Positions 34,189 to 43,356 of a DNA stretch of 64,000 nt are shown here, piece by piece; positions within the stretch are counted from its first letter, which is position 1, and each line of letters starts with the position of its first letter. Origin of the DNA: Streptomyces tagetis (GTDB lineage: Bacteria > Actinomycetota > Actinomycetes > Streptomycetales > Streptomycetaceae); contig NZ_JAGPNL010000005.1 of assembly GCF_018069565.1 (NCBI RefSeq), forward strand, positions 248,001-312,000, given 5' to 3'. The notes beneath the pieces were generated by a model. The model was not told where the DNA came from. It worked only from the letters and a program-made list of their open reading frames with translations, and did not search any database. Both the position numbers and the translations under genes were made by a program.

Positions 34189-34350
34189 TTGTCCTCCTGA
34201 GGAAACGTCAAGTTCCAAAGCGCTGAGGTACGGCCCGCGCAGACGGCTCCCGGTTCCGGGGCACACGATGACCCTGGCACTGATCCAGCCATCCGGTCAC
34301 ACAAGCCTTTGAACGTCTTGTGCCGTTATACGCCTAGTGGCGGTGAGAAA

Positions 34351-34392
34351 CGAACGCCCCGGCAGCACTGTGGCGTGCCGCCGGGGCGTTCG
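34351..34392 (-). terminator. Terminator of rplM-rpsI
   Basis: CGAACGCCCCGGC (34351-34363) and GCCGGGGCGTTCG (34380-34392) make a 13-bp perfect stem with a 16-base loop, 55 bases past the rpsI stop and before glmM. Confidence 0.85.
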
Positions 34393-34446
34393 GAGTACGC
34401 GGAGCGAGCCGGACCGGCTCGCGGTGCGCACGAGCAGGCAGCGAGC

Positions 34447-34959
34447 TTAGCGCTTGCTGTACTGCGGAGCCTTGCGGGCCTTCTTCAGACCGGCCTTCTT
34501 CCGCTCGACCGCGCGGTCGTCGCGGCGCAGGAAGCCGGCCTTCTTCAGGGGGCCGCGGTTGTTGTCGACGTCGGCCTCGTTCAGCGCGCGGGCGACGCCC
34601 AGGCGCAGGGCACCGGCCTGGCCGGAGACACCGCCGCCGGCGATGCGGGCGACGACGTCGTAACGGTCGTCCAGCTCGAGCACCTTGAAGGGCTCGTTGA
34701 CCTCCTGCTGGTGCACCTTGTTCGGGAAGTAGTCCTCAAGGGTGCGGCCGTTGATCTTCCACTTGCCGGTGCCCGGGATGATCCGGACACGGGCGATGGC
34801 GTTCTTGCGGCGGCCCAGGCCGGCGGCCGGCTGGGGCTCGCCGAAGCGGGAGGCCAGGGACTCCGAGGTGTACTCACCCTCGACGGGGACCTCGGACTCG
34901 GTGGTGTAGCTGTCGATGTCGATCTCTTCGAGCGGCTGCTCGGCAGTGGTCTCGGCCAC
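34447..34959 (-). CDS. rpsI: 30S ribosomal protein S9
   Basis: A 170-residue uS9. An acidic extension of about 40 residues (MAETTAEQPLEEIDIDSYTTE) precedes the conserved core (GLGRRKNAIARVRIIPGTGKWKING). The C-terminal KKARKAPQYSKR tail reaches the P-site tRNA. Such an extension is normal in actinobacteria. It is co-transcribed with rplM, 42 bases upstream. Confidence 0.98.
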   Translation of the reverse strand: MAETTAEQPLEEIDIDSYTTESEVPVEGEYTSESLASRFGEPQPAAGLGRRKNAIARVRIIPGTGKWKINGRTLEDYFPNKVHQQEVNEPFKVLELDDRYDVVARIAGGGVSGQAGALRLGVARALNEADVDNNRGPLKKAGFLRRDDRAVERKKAGLKKARKAPQYSKR

Positions 34960-35001
34960 GATGCTCCTCAGATTCTGTTCAGTCTTAGGGGGTGGCCGGA
35001 C

Positions 35002-35445
35002 TTACTGCGCGACCTGGGTGATCTCGAACGGCACCGGCTGCTGGGCGCCGTGCGGGTGCTGGTCACCCTTGTAGACCTTCAGCTTCGAGAGCATCTGACG
35101 GCCCAGGGAGTTCTTCGGGAGCATGCCCTTGACGGCCTTCTCGATGGCCTTCTCCGGGTTCTTGTCCAGCAGCTCGTCGTAGCGCACCGAGCGCAGACCG
35201 CCGGGGTAGCCGGAGTGGCGGTAGGCCAGCTTCTGGGTCCGCTTGTTGCCGGAGAGGTGCACCTTGTCGGCGTTGACGATGACGACGAAGTCACCGGTGT
35301 CGACGTGGGGCGCGTAGATCGGCTTGTGCTTGCCACGCAGGAGGGAGGCGGCGGTGGAGGCCAGACGACCCAGGACGACGTCCTGGGCGTCGATGACGTG
35401 CCACTGGCGCGTCACATCGCCGGGCTTGGGGCTGTACGTACGCAC
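35002..35445 (-). CDS. rplM: 50S ribosomal protein L13
   Basis: A 147-residue uL13, full length, with the family motifs WHVIDAQDVVLGRLAS and GDFVVIVNADKVHLSGNK. First gene of the rplM-rpsI operon. Its leader (35446-35652) is rich in short inverted repeats, but no clean promoter was recognised. Confidence 0.98.
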   Translation of the reverse strand: MRTYSPKPGDVTRQWHVIDAQDVVLGRLASTAASLLRGKHKPIYAPHVDTGDFVVIVNADKVHLSGNKRTQKLAYRHSGYPGGLRSVRYDELLDKNPEKAIEKAVKGMLPKNSLGRQMLSKLKVYKGDQHPHGAQQPVPFEITQVAQ

Positions 35446-35652
35446 GGTTCGTAGCCTTCGCTTCTTCAGTGATTGGTCCTGACAAGGTCACCGAAGACGA
35501 TCAGACAGCCCTGACCGCACTGCGGTGACGCAAACCGCGTGCAGGTCGCTGGTCATCGGTCCCGGTCGACCGGTGTAAGGGCCCCTCACGTGAGAATGAG
35601 CAAGCCAATACACATAACGACTGTGCAGAATACCCGGGCCGCGGCAGCGGGG

Positions 35653-36858
35653 TCAAAACGGGGTCGCCGGCGCACGTACCGCCTCGCGCGCGCCCCCTCC
35701 GCGCGCCTGTCCGCCGCCCGGTCCGGAGCCGGCGCGGGCCCGCCCCGCCACCGTCACCGCCAGGACACAGAGCGTGAACGCGTCCTTGAAGGCCCGCCGA
35801 CCCTCCGCCTCCAGCCAGGGCCACGGCACCCCCGGCACCTGCGGCACCAGGGCGATCCAGAACCCGGGCCGCCGCGCCGCCGACCCCGCCGCGGGCAGCC
35901 CGGCGAGCAGCGGCACGACCACCACCAGGAGGTAGTGGTCGTACGAGGGCCGGGAGACGAGGAACGCAGAGAGCATCAGCCCCGCCCCGGTCTCCGCGAG
36001 CCGCCCGGGTCCCGGATCGGCCCGCCGCCAGCGCAGGTACGCGCAGAGCACCCCGGCCCCGGCGGCCGACAGCGCGGCTCCCTCCGCCAGGGCCGCCGGC
36101 ACCCCGAGCCGGGGCAGCACGGCCGCCGGGGACGCCTCGTAGAGCCGGACGAAGCCGTCCTCGCCGTGGAGCAGGAAGGGCAGGGTACGGGTGACGAAGC
36201 CGGCCGGGTCGGGCATGAGCAGCGCCGCCGCCGCGGAGGCCAGCACGGGCGGCAGCACGGCCGCGGCCAGCGCCCGCGGGCGGCGGGCGAAGACGAACAG
36301 CAGGGCCACCGGCGCGAGCAGCGGCTTGACCGCGACGGCCGCCCCGACCACCGCGCCGGCCGCCGTCCACCGGCCCCGGCTCGCCAGCAGCAGGCACAGC
36401 GGCAGGGCCACCACCGCCACCACCGTCCAGTTGCCGAGCCGCACCAGGTGCCCGAAGGGCGCGAAGCCCGCCGCCAGCGCGAGGGGACCGAGCGCGGCGA
36501 GCCGGCTGCCGAGGGGCACCCGGTGCAGCCGCAGCGCGCAGCCCCAGGCCGCCACCAGCAGGGCCGTCACCGCGCACGGCACCAGCACCCGCAGCACCGC
36601 CCCGGGCAGCAGCGCCTCGGGCACGGCGGCCGGCAGCGCGCTCGGCAGGTACAGGAAGTGCGGGTCGTCGTAGGGGGAGCCGCCGGCGAGCCAGGTCCGG
36701 GCCGCCCGCACCACGATCGCGTTGTCCATCCCGCCGTCCGGCGCCGCCCGCGCCGCACTCGCCGCGGTCGCTCCGAGCACCGCCGCGGACACCGCCCACA
36801 GGTACCGCTCCGCCGGCCGCACCAACCACCCGGAGATGTCGTTTTTGCCCGTCAGCAT
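35653..36858 (-). CDS. GT87-like integral membrane glycosyltransferase
   Basis: A 401-residue polytopic protein with about ten hydrophobic helices. The family feature is an early periplasmic loop with DNAIVVRAARTWLAGGSPYDDPHFLYLP, typical of GT87 (DUF2029) GT-C mannosyl/arabinosyltransferases using polyprenyl-phosphate sugars. VKPLLAPVALLFVFARR matches the conserved KPL segment. The C-terminus is a Gly/Arg/Ala-rich tail. The acceptor is unknown; PGA or another surface polymer is a guess from neighbourhood only. Confidence 0.82.
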   Translation of the reverse strand: MLTGKNDISGWLVRPAERYLWAVSAAVLGATAASAARAAPDGGMDNAIVVRAARTWLAGGSPYDDPHFLYLPSALPAAVPEALLPGAVLRVLVPCAVTALLVAAWGCALRLHRVPLGSRLAALGPLALAAGFAPFGHLVRLGNWTVVAVVALPLCLLLASRGRWTAAGAVVGAAVAVKPLLAPVALLFVFARRPRALAAAVLPPVLASAAAALLMPDPAGFVTRTLPFLLHGEDGFVRLYEASPAAVLPRLGVPAALAEGAALSAAGAGVLCAYLRWRRADPGPGRLAETGAGLMLSAFLVSRPSYDHYLLVVVVPLLAGLPAAGSAARRPGFWIALVPQVPGVPWPWLEAEGRRAFKDAFTLCVLAVTVAGRARAGSGPGGGQARGGGAREAVRAPATPF

Positions 36859-36932
36859 GGGGGGAACGCTAGGCGCTGCGCGGCCCGCGGAGGCGGAACA
36901 GCACGCCTCCCGGCCCGTCTAAGATGCCGCCC

Positions 36933-37811
36933 ATGAGCTTTGGGCAGGGGGGACCTCAGTCACCGTGGGATCCCTGGAAACCGCATTCTCGGCAAGACGA
37001 GCCCTGGACCGGCGACGGTGACCGGACACCCGACTGGGCCGCCCTCGCGGAGGCGTCGGAGGCACGCGCCCGACGGCGCCGGATGCTGTTCGTCGGCGCG
37101 GGTGCGCTGGCCACCGTGGCGATAGCCGGCGCCGTCGCCGTGGCGGTCGTCTCGGCGAACGGCTCCGACAAGACGCCGGCCGCCTCCTCGCAGGGGCCGA
37201 CGACGGATCTGCCGAGCCAGTCCGGCGGGCCCTCCTTCGCGCCGACCAGCGCGCCGCCACCGCTGGACCCGAAGGAGTTCATCGCCAGCGCGGCCAAGGA
37301 CAAGGCGCCGCTCAGCCCGGACCTGCTCTTCCCCGGCACCCAGCTCACCCAGGGCGACGCGGTCTACAAGAAGGGCCCGACGGCCGACACCCGCACCTGC
37401 TCCTCGGCCGCCCAGGGCAGCCTGCCGCAGGTCCTGGACGCCAACGGCTGCACCCGCCTGATCCGCGTCACCTACACCCGGGACGACATCGCCGTCACCG
37501 TCGGCGTGGCCGTCTTCGACACCGAGGCGCAGGCCGCGAAGGCCAAGGGCGACGCCGACAAGAAGAGCCTCGTGCGCTCGCTGTCCGGCGGCGGCGTGGA
37601 GTCCTTCTGCACCGGCGCCGTCTGCCGCTCCACCACCAACGCCTACGGCCGCTACGCCTACTTCACCGTCGGCGGGTTCACCGACGGCGAGAGCGTGACG
37701 GAGCAGGCCACCGAGGTCTTCCGGGCCGGCGACGACCTGGCCGAGTTCACCTTCCGCCAGATCCACCGCCGCGGCGAGGCCCAGGCGTCCGCGGCGGCCA
37801 CCGCCGGCTGA
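36933..37811 (+). CDS. Membrane-anchored extracellular protein of unknown function
   Basis: A 292-residue protein with a cytosolic Pro/Trp-rich segment (1-48: MSFGQGGPQSPWDPWKPHSR), one membrane helix (52-74) and an extracellular domain. Residues 80-115 form a Ser/Thr/Pro linker. The domain (about 120-285) has four Cys (TRTCSS, NGCTR, SFCTGAVC) that could make two disulfides. No family was recognised. An in-frame ATG at 36924 would add three residues. It is divergent from the GT87 gene and convergent with the PGA locus. Confidence 0.78.
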   Translation: MSFGQGGPQSPWDPWKPHSRQDEPWTGDGDRTPDWAALAEASEARARRRRMLFVGAGALATVAIAGAVAVAVVSANGSDKTPAASSQGPTTDLPSQSGGPSFAPTSAPPPLDPKEFIASAAKDKAPLSPDLLFPGTQLTQGDAVYKKGPTADTRTCSSAAQGSLPQVLDANGCTRLIRVTYTRDDIAVTVGVAVFDTEAQAAKAKGDADKKSLVRSLSGGGVESFCTGAVCRSTTNAYGRYAYFTVGGFTDGESVTEQATEVFRAGDDLAEFTFRQIHRRGEAQASAAATAG

Positions 37812-37910
37812 CCGCCCCCGAGCCCCGCGGCGCCCCTCCCCCGGCCCTTCCGCGACCCCCGGCGGCGCCGGGCCCGGCGCCCGGTGCGCGGGCCCCGGGC
37901 GGCCGGACGG

Positions 37911-38990
37911 TCACAGACGCTTGGCGCTGCGCAGCGTCTTGGCGTAGTAGCCGTTGCCGTCCAGGCGGGAGACGCCGCCGATGTCGCCGATGGTCGGCCC
38001 GTTGACCTCCTCGCGGCTGGAGATGAACAGCAGGTGGCCCTCGGTGTCGTAGCCGACCACCATGCCGACGTGGTCCAGCCGCTCCCCGGTGCGGGCGTCG
38101 AGCTTGAAGAAGACGAGGTCGCCGGGTTGGAGCTGGTCGATGGCGGACGGCCGGTCGTCCGGCGTGATCCCGGCCAGCGGCAGCACGTCGACGCCCTCCT
38201 TGGAGCGGGCCATGCCGTTGGCGGTGCGCGGCAGGCCGTCGCCGGAGGCGTCCGAGGACATCAGCGGGTAGCGGCCCCGGTAGCCGAGCACCATGCGGAT
38301 GAAGCCGGAGCAGTCCAGCGACTTGGCGCGCATGGCCTCCGGGACACCGGTCGACCCGTCCCGGAACGTGTACGGGATGCCGAGGTAGTCGTAGAAGTCG
38401 GACTGCTCCAGCCGCAGGTCGCCGCCCTCGGCGCCGGTGGTGTTCAGCGGGCCGAAGTTGGCGTCACCGGCGTAGACCAGCCCCTGTTCGTCCTTCTTCG
38501 GCGGGGCTCCGGCCACGTACTGGAAGGCCGAGGCGAACAGGTCGTCCTCCTTGCTGTCCTTGTACTCGGCGTACCACTGCGTGAACCACTTCTCCTTCTC
38601 GGCGCCCTCCTCCCACGGTTCGGGCATGAGGCGGACCCAGTCCGTCGTGGAGACCTTGGAGGAGGTCGAGGTGGGCTCCGCGAAGGTGCGCGCGGGCCCG
38701 GTCAGCGTGGCGATGCGCGCCCCGTCGGTGAGGACGGCCTTGATACGGCCCTCCCCGTCGCGCAGTACCGAGCGCGCGGGGTTCTCCAGCCGGGACCAGC
38801 TCTCCCGGCCCTTGTCCTCGGCGCCCGAGGCGGCGTTGCCCTCCAGGACGCCGATGTTCGTGACCTGGGTGACGCCCTTCTCGTCCCGCTTGCGCAGCTC
38901 CAGGGTGAGGTAGCCCGACGTCGCGACGAGCGCCAGCACCACGAGGCCGGAGACGGCCGGACGCGACTTCTTCTTCGCTTTCCCTGCCAT
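37911..38990 (-). CDS. NlpC/P60 family hydrolase of the PGA locus
   Basis: A 359-residue protein with an N-terminal anchor or signal (14-30, VSGLVVLALVATSGYLTL). The middle part (90-125) is SH3-like, and the C-terminal part (200-350) is an NlpC/P60 cysteine peptidase. Catalytic Cys227 is in SLDCSGFIRMVLGY, and His307 in LDHVGMVVGY. The family cleaves gamma-glutamyl bonds, usually D-Glu-to-diamino acid in peptidoglycan. B. subtilis PgdS, also NlpC/P60 and also downstream of pgs genes, cuts poly-gamma-glutamate. The same role is inferred. The start follows GAGGAG, 20 bases after pgsC. Confidence 0.85.
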   Translation of the reverse strand: MAGKAKKKSRPAVSGLVVLALVATSGYLTLELRKRDEKGVTQVTNIGVLEGNAASGAEDKGRESWSRLENPARSVLRDGEGRIKAVLTDGARIATLTGPARTFAEPTSTSSKVSTTDWVRLMPEPWEEGAEKEKWFTQWYAEYKDSKEDDLFASAFQYVAGAPPKKDEQGLVYAGDANFGPLNTTGAEGGDLRLEQSDFYDYLGIPYTFRDGSTGVPEAMRAKSLDCSGFIRMVLGYRGRYPLMSSDASGDGLPRTANGMARSKEGVDVLPLAGITPDDRPSAIDQLQPGDLVFFKLDARTGERLDHVGMVVGYDTEGHLLFISSREEVNGPTIGDIGGVSRLDGNGYYAKTLRSAKRL

Positions 38991-39010
38991 GGTTCGCTTC
39001 TCCTCGGTTC

Positions 39011-39493
39011 TCAGACGGTGGGCATGATGCCCAGCAGCAGGCCGGCGGCGACGACGATGTAGGCCATGAGGGAGACCGTGCCGGTCGCCAGCAGAGTGGC
39101 TCCCTTGGGCTGACGCACCATCTGGTAGGCGACCAGGCCGGGCACGATGAACCCGAGGGTCTGGTTGCCGTACATCAGCGGGAACTCGAGCGAGAGCACG
39201 ATCATCACCGTGGCCTGGAGCAGGACGCCCAGCAGCACCACCGCGGCGAACAGCCGCTTGCCGTAGAGGATCACCAGCCGCTGCATGACCTTGGTGCCCG
39301 CGTAGGTCAGCGCGGTGACGCCCACCATCATGGCCGCGCGCTGGAGGTCCTCGATGAGGGTCAGCGCGATCCAGCCGGGCGTGATCATGCCGCCCGGGGA
39401 CAGGTTGGTCGTGAGGTAGCACAGGAGCGAGAAGAACAGCCCTATGGCGATGCCGAGGGCGGCCATCTCGGGGGTCAGTGCGGAGGTGGTCAA
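39011..39493 (-). CDS. pgsC: Poly-gamma-glutamate synthesis protein PgsC/CapC
   Basis: A 160-residue membrane protein with four to five helices, matching PgsC (149 residues in Bacillus) in length and motif: GLFFSLLCYLTTNLSPGGMITPGWIAL, then the C-terminal GFIVPGLVAYQMVRQ. It partners PgsB in the ATP-dependent polymerase. The start is TTG at 39493, overlapping the pgsB stop as TTGA; translation is therefore coupled. This rare start is preferred because it has the stop-start overlap and adds only nine residues before the first ATG. Confidence 0.93.
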   Translation of the reverse strand: MTTSALTPEMAALGIAIGLFFSLLCYLTTNLSPGGMITPGWIALTLIEDLQRAAMMVGVTALTYAGTKVMQRLVILYGKRLFAAVVLLGVLLQATVMIVLSLEFPLMYGNQTLGFIVPGLVAYQMVRQPKGATLLATGTVSLMAYIVVAAGLLLGIMPTV

Positions 39494-41037
39494 CGCGGTC
39501 TCCGGGCGGGTGGGCGGGGTGTTCCGCCGTAGGGGTCGTCGTACGGTTCGTCGTGGGGCGGCCAGGGCTGCCGGGCGGGGGCGTGCTGCTCGTACTCGTG
39601 GTGCTCCTCCCGGCCGTCCGCCTGCTCGGACCGGCCCGTCGGCCGGCCCGGGACGCGGAGGACCGGGATCTCCTGGGTCCGCGCGGCCTGGTAGCGCTCC
39701 TCGTACGCCGTCGGGTACGAGGCGAACGGGTCCAGGCGCGGCGCCTGGGCCGGTACGGCGGCGGCCGGGCCCGGCGCGGCGGGGCCGGGGTCGTTGCCGA
39801 TGCCGGGGCCTGGGCCGATGCCGGAGCCTGGGCCGGTACCGGTGTCGGTGTCCGTGTCGTCCGCCGGGAGTTCGGCCAGGTACTCCAGGAGCTCCTCGCC
39901 CTGGCCGTGGATGTTGCCGATGGCGACCAGCGAGGAGCCGTCGGACATGCGGCCGAGCAGGGCCGGCATGAAGTCGTCGGCGGACCTGCGCTCGCCGCCG
40001 AGGTCGACCGCGCGGTCCCGCCACTGGGCGGGTATGGCGTCGATGGCGCTCTTGGACGGGTGCCCGATGACGAAGACGTTGTCCGGCTCCAGGTCGGGGA
40101 CGATCTCGCCCATCTGGCCGTTGCGCTCGACGCGGTCCGGGCGGCAGTTGATCACGACGTTGAGGGGGCGGCGGATCGCGCCGAGGTCGAGCAGTTGGTT
40201 GATGTTCATCAGCGTCGACTCGGGGTCGTTGGCCGCGAAGACGTTGGCGAAGGCGAGCCGCTTGCCCTCGGGGGCCACGTAACGCTCCACGGAGAGCACG
40301 CCCGGGTCCGGCGGCGCGTCGTACATGCCCTGGAGGGCCACCTTCCGCTCGACCCCGAGCAGTTCGGCGACGACCAGGGCGATGGCGACGTTCTCCTTGA
40401 AGGTGAACCAACTGAAGCCGCGCAGCTCCTCGTCGGTGACCATCTCGGGGTCGGCGTAGACCAGTCGGCAGTCCCGGGCGTCCGCCTCCTCCTGGAGGAT
40501 GTGGAAGCGCTCCTTCTCGGCGGTGACGCAGATGCCGTGCTCCGGCATCGACCGGCACAGCGAGCGGGCCACGTCGTCCAGCGTGGGTCCCATCTCGGCG
40601 AGGTGGTCCTCCCGGACGTTGCACAGCACGCCGATCGTGGACCGGATCAGCTTGCTCTGGTTGACCTCCTGGAGGGCCGGCATGACGGCCATGCACTCGA
40701 TGACCAGCGCGTCGGGGCGGTAGGCGGCGGCCCGGCGGACGATACCGATCTGCTCGACGACGTTGGCGATGCCGAACTTGCGGTAGACCGGCTCCTCGGT
40801 GGCGTCGGGGTGGATGAAGCGCGCGGCCGTACCGGTCGTCTTGGCGACGGTGATCAGGTCGCCGCCCCGCAGCGCACCGGCGCACAGCCGGGTGATGGAC
40901 GACTTGCCGCGGATGCCGTTGACCAGGACCCGGGACCGGATGGAGTGCAGGGCGGCGTAGTGCCGGCGCTGCTCCACGATGCCCGCGACGAGCAGGAACA
41001 GGCCGCCCGCCAGCAGGACGAAGTAGAGGTAGAGCAC
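39490..41037 (-). CDS. pgsB: Poly-gamma-glutamate synthase PgsB/CapB with long C-terminal tail
   Basis: A 515-residue ATP-dependent amide ligase of the Mur-ligase-like fold. An N-terminal membrane helix (1-20) is followed by the P-loop GIRGKSS (41-47). Conserved CapB motifs follow: KTTGTAAR, VIECMAVMPALQ, CNVREDHLAEMG and NCRPDRVERNGQM. The catalytic part ends at about 390, the full size of Bacillus PgsB (393). Residues 391-515 are an extra disordered tail (DDTDTDTGTGPGSG, then Ala/Pro, Glu/His and Pro/Arg-rich). It makes gamma-linked polyglutamate with PgsC at the inner face of the membrane. Confidence 0.94.
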   Translation of the reverse strand: MLYLYFVLLAGGLFLLVAGIVEQRRHYAALHSIRSRVLVNGIRGKSSITRLCAGALRGGDLITVAKTTGTAARFIHPDATEEPVYRKFGIANVVEQIGIVRRAAAYRPDALVIECMAVMPALQEVNQSKLIRSTIGVLCNVREDHLAEMGPTLDDVARSLCRSMPEHGICVTAEKERFHILQEEADARDCRLVYADPEMVTDEELRGFSWFTFKENVAIALVVAELLGVERKVALQGMYDAPPDPGVLSVERYVAPEGKRLAFANVFAANDPESTLMNINQLLDLGAIRRPLNVVINCRPDRVERNGQMGEIVPDLEPDNVFVIGHPSKSAIDAIPAQWRDRAVDLGGERRSADDFMPALLGRMSDGSSLVAIGNIHGQGEELLEYLAELPADDTDTDTGTGPGSGIGPGPGIGNDPGPAAPGPAAAVPAQAPRLDPFASYPTAYEERYQAARTQEIPVLRVPGRPTGRSEQADGREEHHEYEQHAPARQPWPPHDEPYDDPYGGTPRPPARRPR

Positions 41038-41043
41038 GGGGGT

Positions 41044-43356
41044 TCACCTTCCTCCGGCGCCGAGGCGGGGCTCGGCGGTCCGGCGTGCCTGGTTCTGCCG
41101 ACGGGCCTGCAACTGCTGGCGGAGCAGTTCGAGGCTGCGGACGACGGCCCCGACCTCGTCCTGGTAGCGGGGGTAGTGCACGGTCTTGAGGTCGCCGTCC
41201 GCGAGCTTCTCCGCGCCGACGGCCAGGGCCCGCAGCGGCCGGACGACGACGAGGTACACCCAGCCCAGGCAGACGACGATCGCGGCGAGCCCGAGCATCC
41301 CGGCGAGGACGCTGCGGTCCTCGCGCTCGTAGGCGGCGATCTCGAAGTGGGCCGCGTCCTGCCGGCTGACCACGCTCCAGCCGATGTCGGAGGCGGTGCC
41401 ACCGCCGGAGAACGGCGCCGCGGCGGCCACGGTGACGCCGCCGCCGTCCCGCAGCAGCAGGCCGTTCTCGACGGGGCCCGCGCCGACCTGTTCGTTGCTG
41501 GCGCGGACCAGGTCGGTCAGGGCGTCGGGCAGCTTCTCGAAGGCGAGGAAGCCGTCGCCGGCGGCGATGGTCCGCGCCTCGGCGTCCACGACCCGTACCG
41601 AGCCGAGGCCGGGCCGGTTCAGCAGGGAGTTGAGGAACTCCACCCGCACCTCGCCGACCAGGGTGGTGCCCTGGTGCTCCGGCACCGGGGCGCCGGCCTG
41701 GATCACCGGCTTCTTGCCGCCGTGGCCGGAGACCCGGACCAGCGGGAGGCCCTTCTCGTCGGCCCAGTCGTGCGGGGCCGAACCGGCGCGGGCGACGACC
41801 TCGCCGCCGGGGCCGACGACGTACAGGGCCTGGTACCGGGGGTGCTCCTTGAGGGCGTCCGCCAGCAGGGTCCCGGTCCTCGGCCGGTCGTCGGCGTCGA
41901 TCAGCCGGGAGGTGGAGACCAGGTCGGCCTGGGCCTCGTTGAGGGCCTGGCGGACGCGGTCGGAGATCAGGTCGGTGCGGTCGCGCTGGTCGTTGACGAT
42001 GGCGGCCGGGACGCTGACCGAACCGTCGGTGCGGTTGAGCAGCAGGCCCACGGGCACGCACCACAGCAGCAGCAGAACGGCGGTGAGCGCGAGCGGCGCC
42101 CGCAGCCCGAGGCGCGAGCGGCGGCCGGCGGGGACGGGGTCCTCGCCCCGGCCGGAGACGTCGAGCTGGGTCCGCAGGCGCTCCAGGGCGGCGCCGATCC
42201 GGGCGGGCTCGCCCCACCGGGGCACGGCCACGGGCCGGGTCAGGTCGCCGCGGGCGAGCCGGCGCGACTCCAGGAACAGGCGCAGCAGGGGGCGCTGCAC
42301 GGCCGTCCACAGTACGGCGGCGGCGAACAGTCCGAGCACGACCAGCGCGCCGGCGGCGATCAGCCCGTACAGTTCCCGGCCGGTGTCGGCGGCGCCGTGC
42401 TGCTGGACCACGGGGAGCATGGCCACCACCGTGAGGCCGAGGCCCGCGGCGACGCTGTCCTTCTCCTCGGGGTCGGAGGAGGCGAGGGAGGCGTATCCGG
42501 CGGAGGCGATCCGGCCGTTGTAGTCGTCGCCCAGCAGAGTCCCGCTGACTCCGGGGTACCCCCGTGCCCCGGGCTCGCGGGCGCTGACGGGGTGCTGCTC
42601 GGTGCGGTCGGCCGCCTGGCCGGCGAAACCGGACATCTGCTTCTGCAGGAAGGCGAGTTCCTCGCGCTCCGCGTCGGAGTTCAGGGCCTCGGACTGCTCG
42701 AAGCCCGCGGTGGCGAGGACCTCGCCGTCCCGGGCGACCACTGCCATGCTGCGGAACGGGCCGAGGTTGATGGCGGGCACGGAGAGGCTGTTGGAGGCGA
42801 TCAGCAGTTGCTGGGGCCGGTCCTTCGGGTCCAGGACGGCCATCGTCATCAGCCGGACGTCACCCGTCTCCAGCCGCACCATGCGGGGGGTGAGGGCGTG
42901 CTCGCCGACGAGGGTCTCCTTGTCGAGCCAGGCGAGAGGAATCCTTTCTCCTCGTGCGGCGAGCACCTTGCCGCTCTCCAGGTCGATCACCGTGGTGCCG
43001 GTCCACTTCTGGTAGGTCCGTCCCAGGTCGGACAGGATGTCCTCCGGTTCCCGGGGCGTTCCGGCGTTCACCGCGGCGGTGGTGCGCTGGAGGTCGGTGA
43101 CCCGCTCGTCGATCGAGGCGCGCAGCGCGATGGCGCCGTCCTCCGCGAAGTGCTGCTGGGAGGAGAGCACGGCCTGGGGCACCGCGGCGTCGTCGCCGGG
43201 ACCGAGCACCTTCGCCGTGAGACCGGCGAGGGCGACGATCAGCAGGCACAGCACCGCGATCGGCGGGCGGATGCCGCCCAGCAGCGGCATGTCCGCCCGC
43301 CTGCGGCTGCGGCGCCGCCCTTTCCCTCCGGGGTACGCGGCACGACTCGATGTCAC
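41044..43356 (-). CDS. Duplicated sensor-HAMP membrane protein without output domain
   Basis: A 770-residue protein with two repeats of membrane helix, large extracellular sensor (dCACHE-like), membrane helix and HAMP. Helices lie at about 31-50, 329-353, 417-440 and 683-706. HAMP 1 is at about 354-400 (RPLLRLFLESRRLARGDLTRPV) and HAMP 2 at 706-752 (RPLRALAVGAEKLADGDLKTV). No kinase, cyclase, GGDEF or methyl-accepting domain follows; the protein ends shortly after HAMP 2. The GTG at 43356 is the start. It is seven bases upstream of pgsB, so its role probably concerns PGA synthesis: a sensor, scaffold or polymer-handling protein. Confidence 0.85.
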   Translation of the reverse strand: MTSSRAAYPGGKGRRRSRRRADMPLLGGIRPPIAVLCLLIVALAGLTAKVLGPGDDAAVPQAVLSSQQHFAEDGAIALRASIDERVTDLQRTTAAVNAGTPREPEDILSDLGRTYQKWTGTTVIDLESGKVLAARGERIPLAWLDKETLVGEHALTPRMVRLETGDVRLMTMAVLDPKDRPQQLLIASNSLSVPAINLGPFRSMAVVARDGEVLATAGFEQSEALNSDAEREELAFLQKQMSGFAGQAADRTEQHPVSAREPGARGYPGVSGTLLGDDYNGRIASAGYASLASSDPEEKDSVAAGLGLTVVAMLPVVQQHGAADTGRELYGLIAAGALVVLGLFAAAVLWTAVQRPLLRLFLESRRLARGDLTRPVAVPRWGEPARIGAALERLRTQLDVSGRGEDPVPAGRRSRLGLRAPLALTAVLLLLWCVPVGLLLNRTDGSVSVPAAIVNDQRDRTDLISDRVRQALNEAQADLVSTSRLIDADDRPRTGTLLADALKEHPRYQALYVVGPGGEVVARAGSAPHDWADEKGLPLVRVSGHGGKKPVIQAGAPVPEHQGTTLVGEVRVEFLNSLLNRPGLGSVRVVDAEARTIAAGDGFLAFEKLPDALTDLVRASNEQVGAGPVENGLLLRDGGGVTVAAAAPFSGGGTASDIGWSVVSRQDAAHFEIAAYEREDRSVLAGMLGLAAIVVCLGWVYLVVVRPLRALAVGAEKLADGDLKTVHYPRYQDEVGAVVRSLELLRQQLQARRQNQARRTAEPRLGAGGR

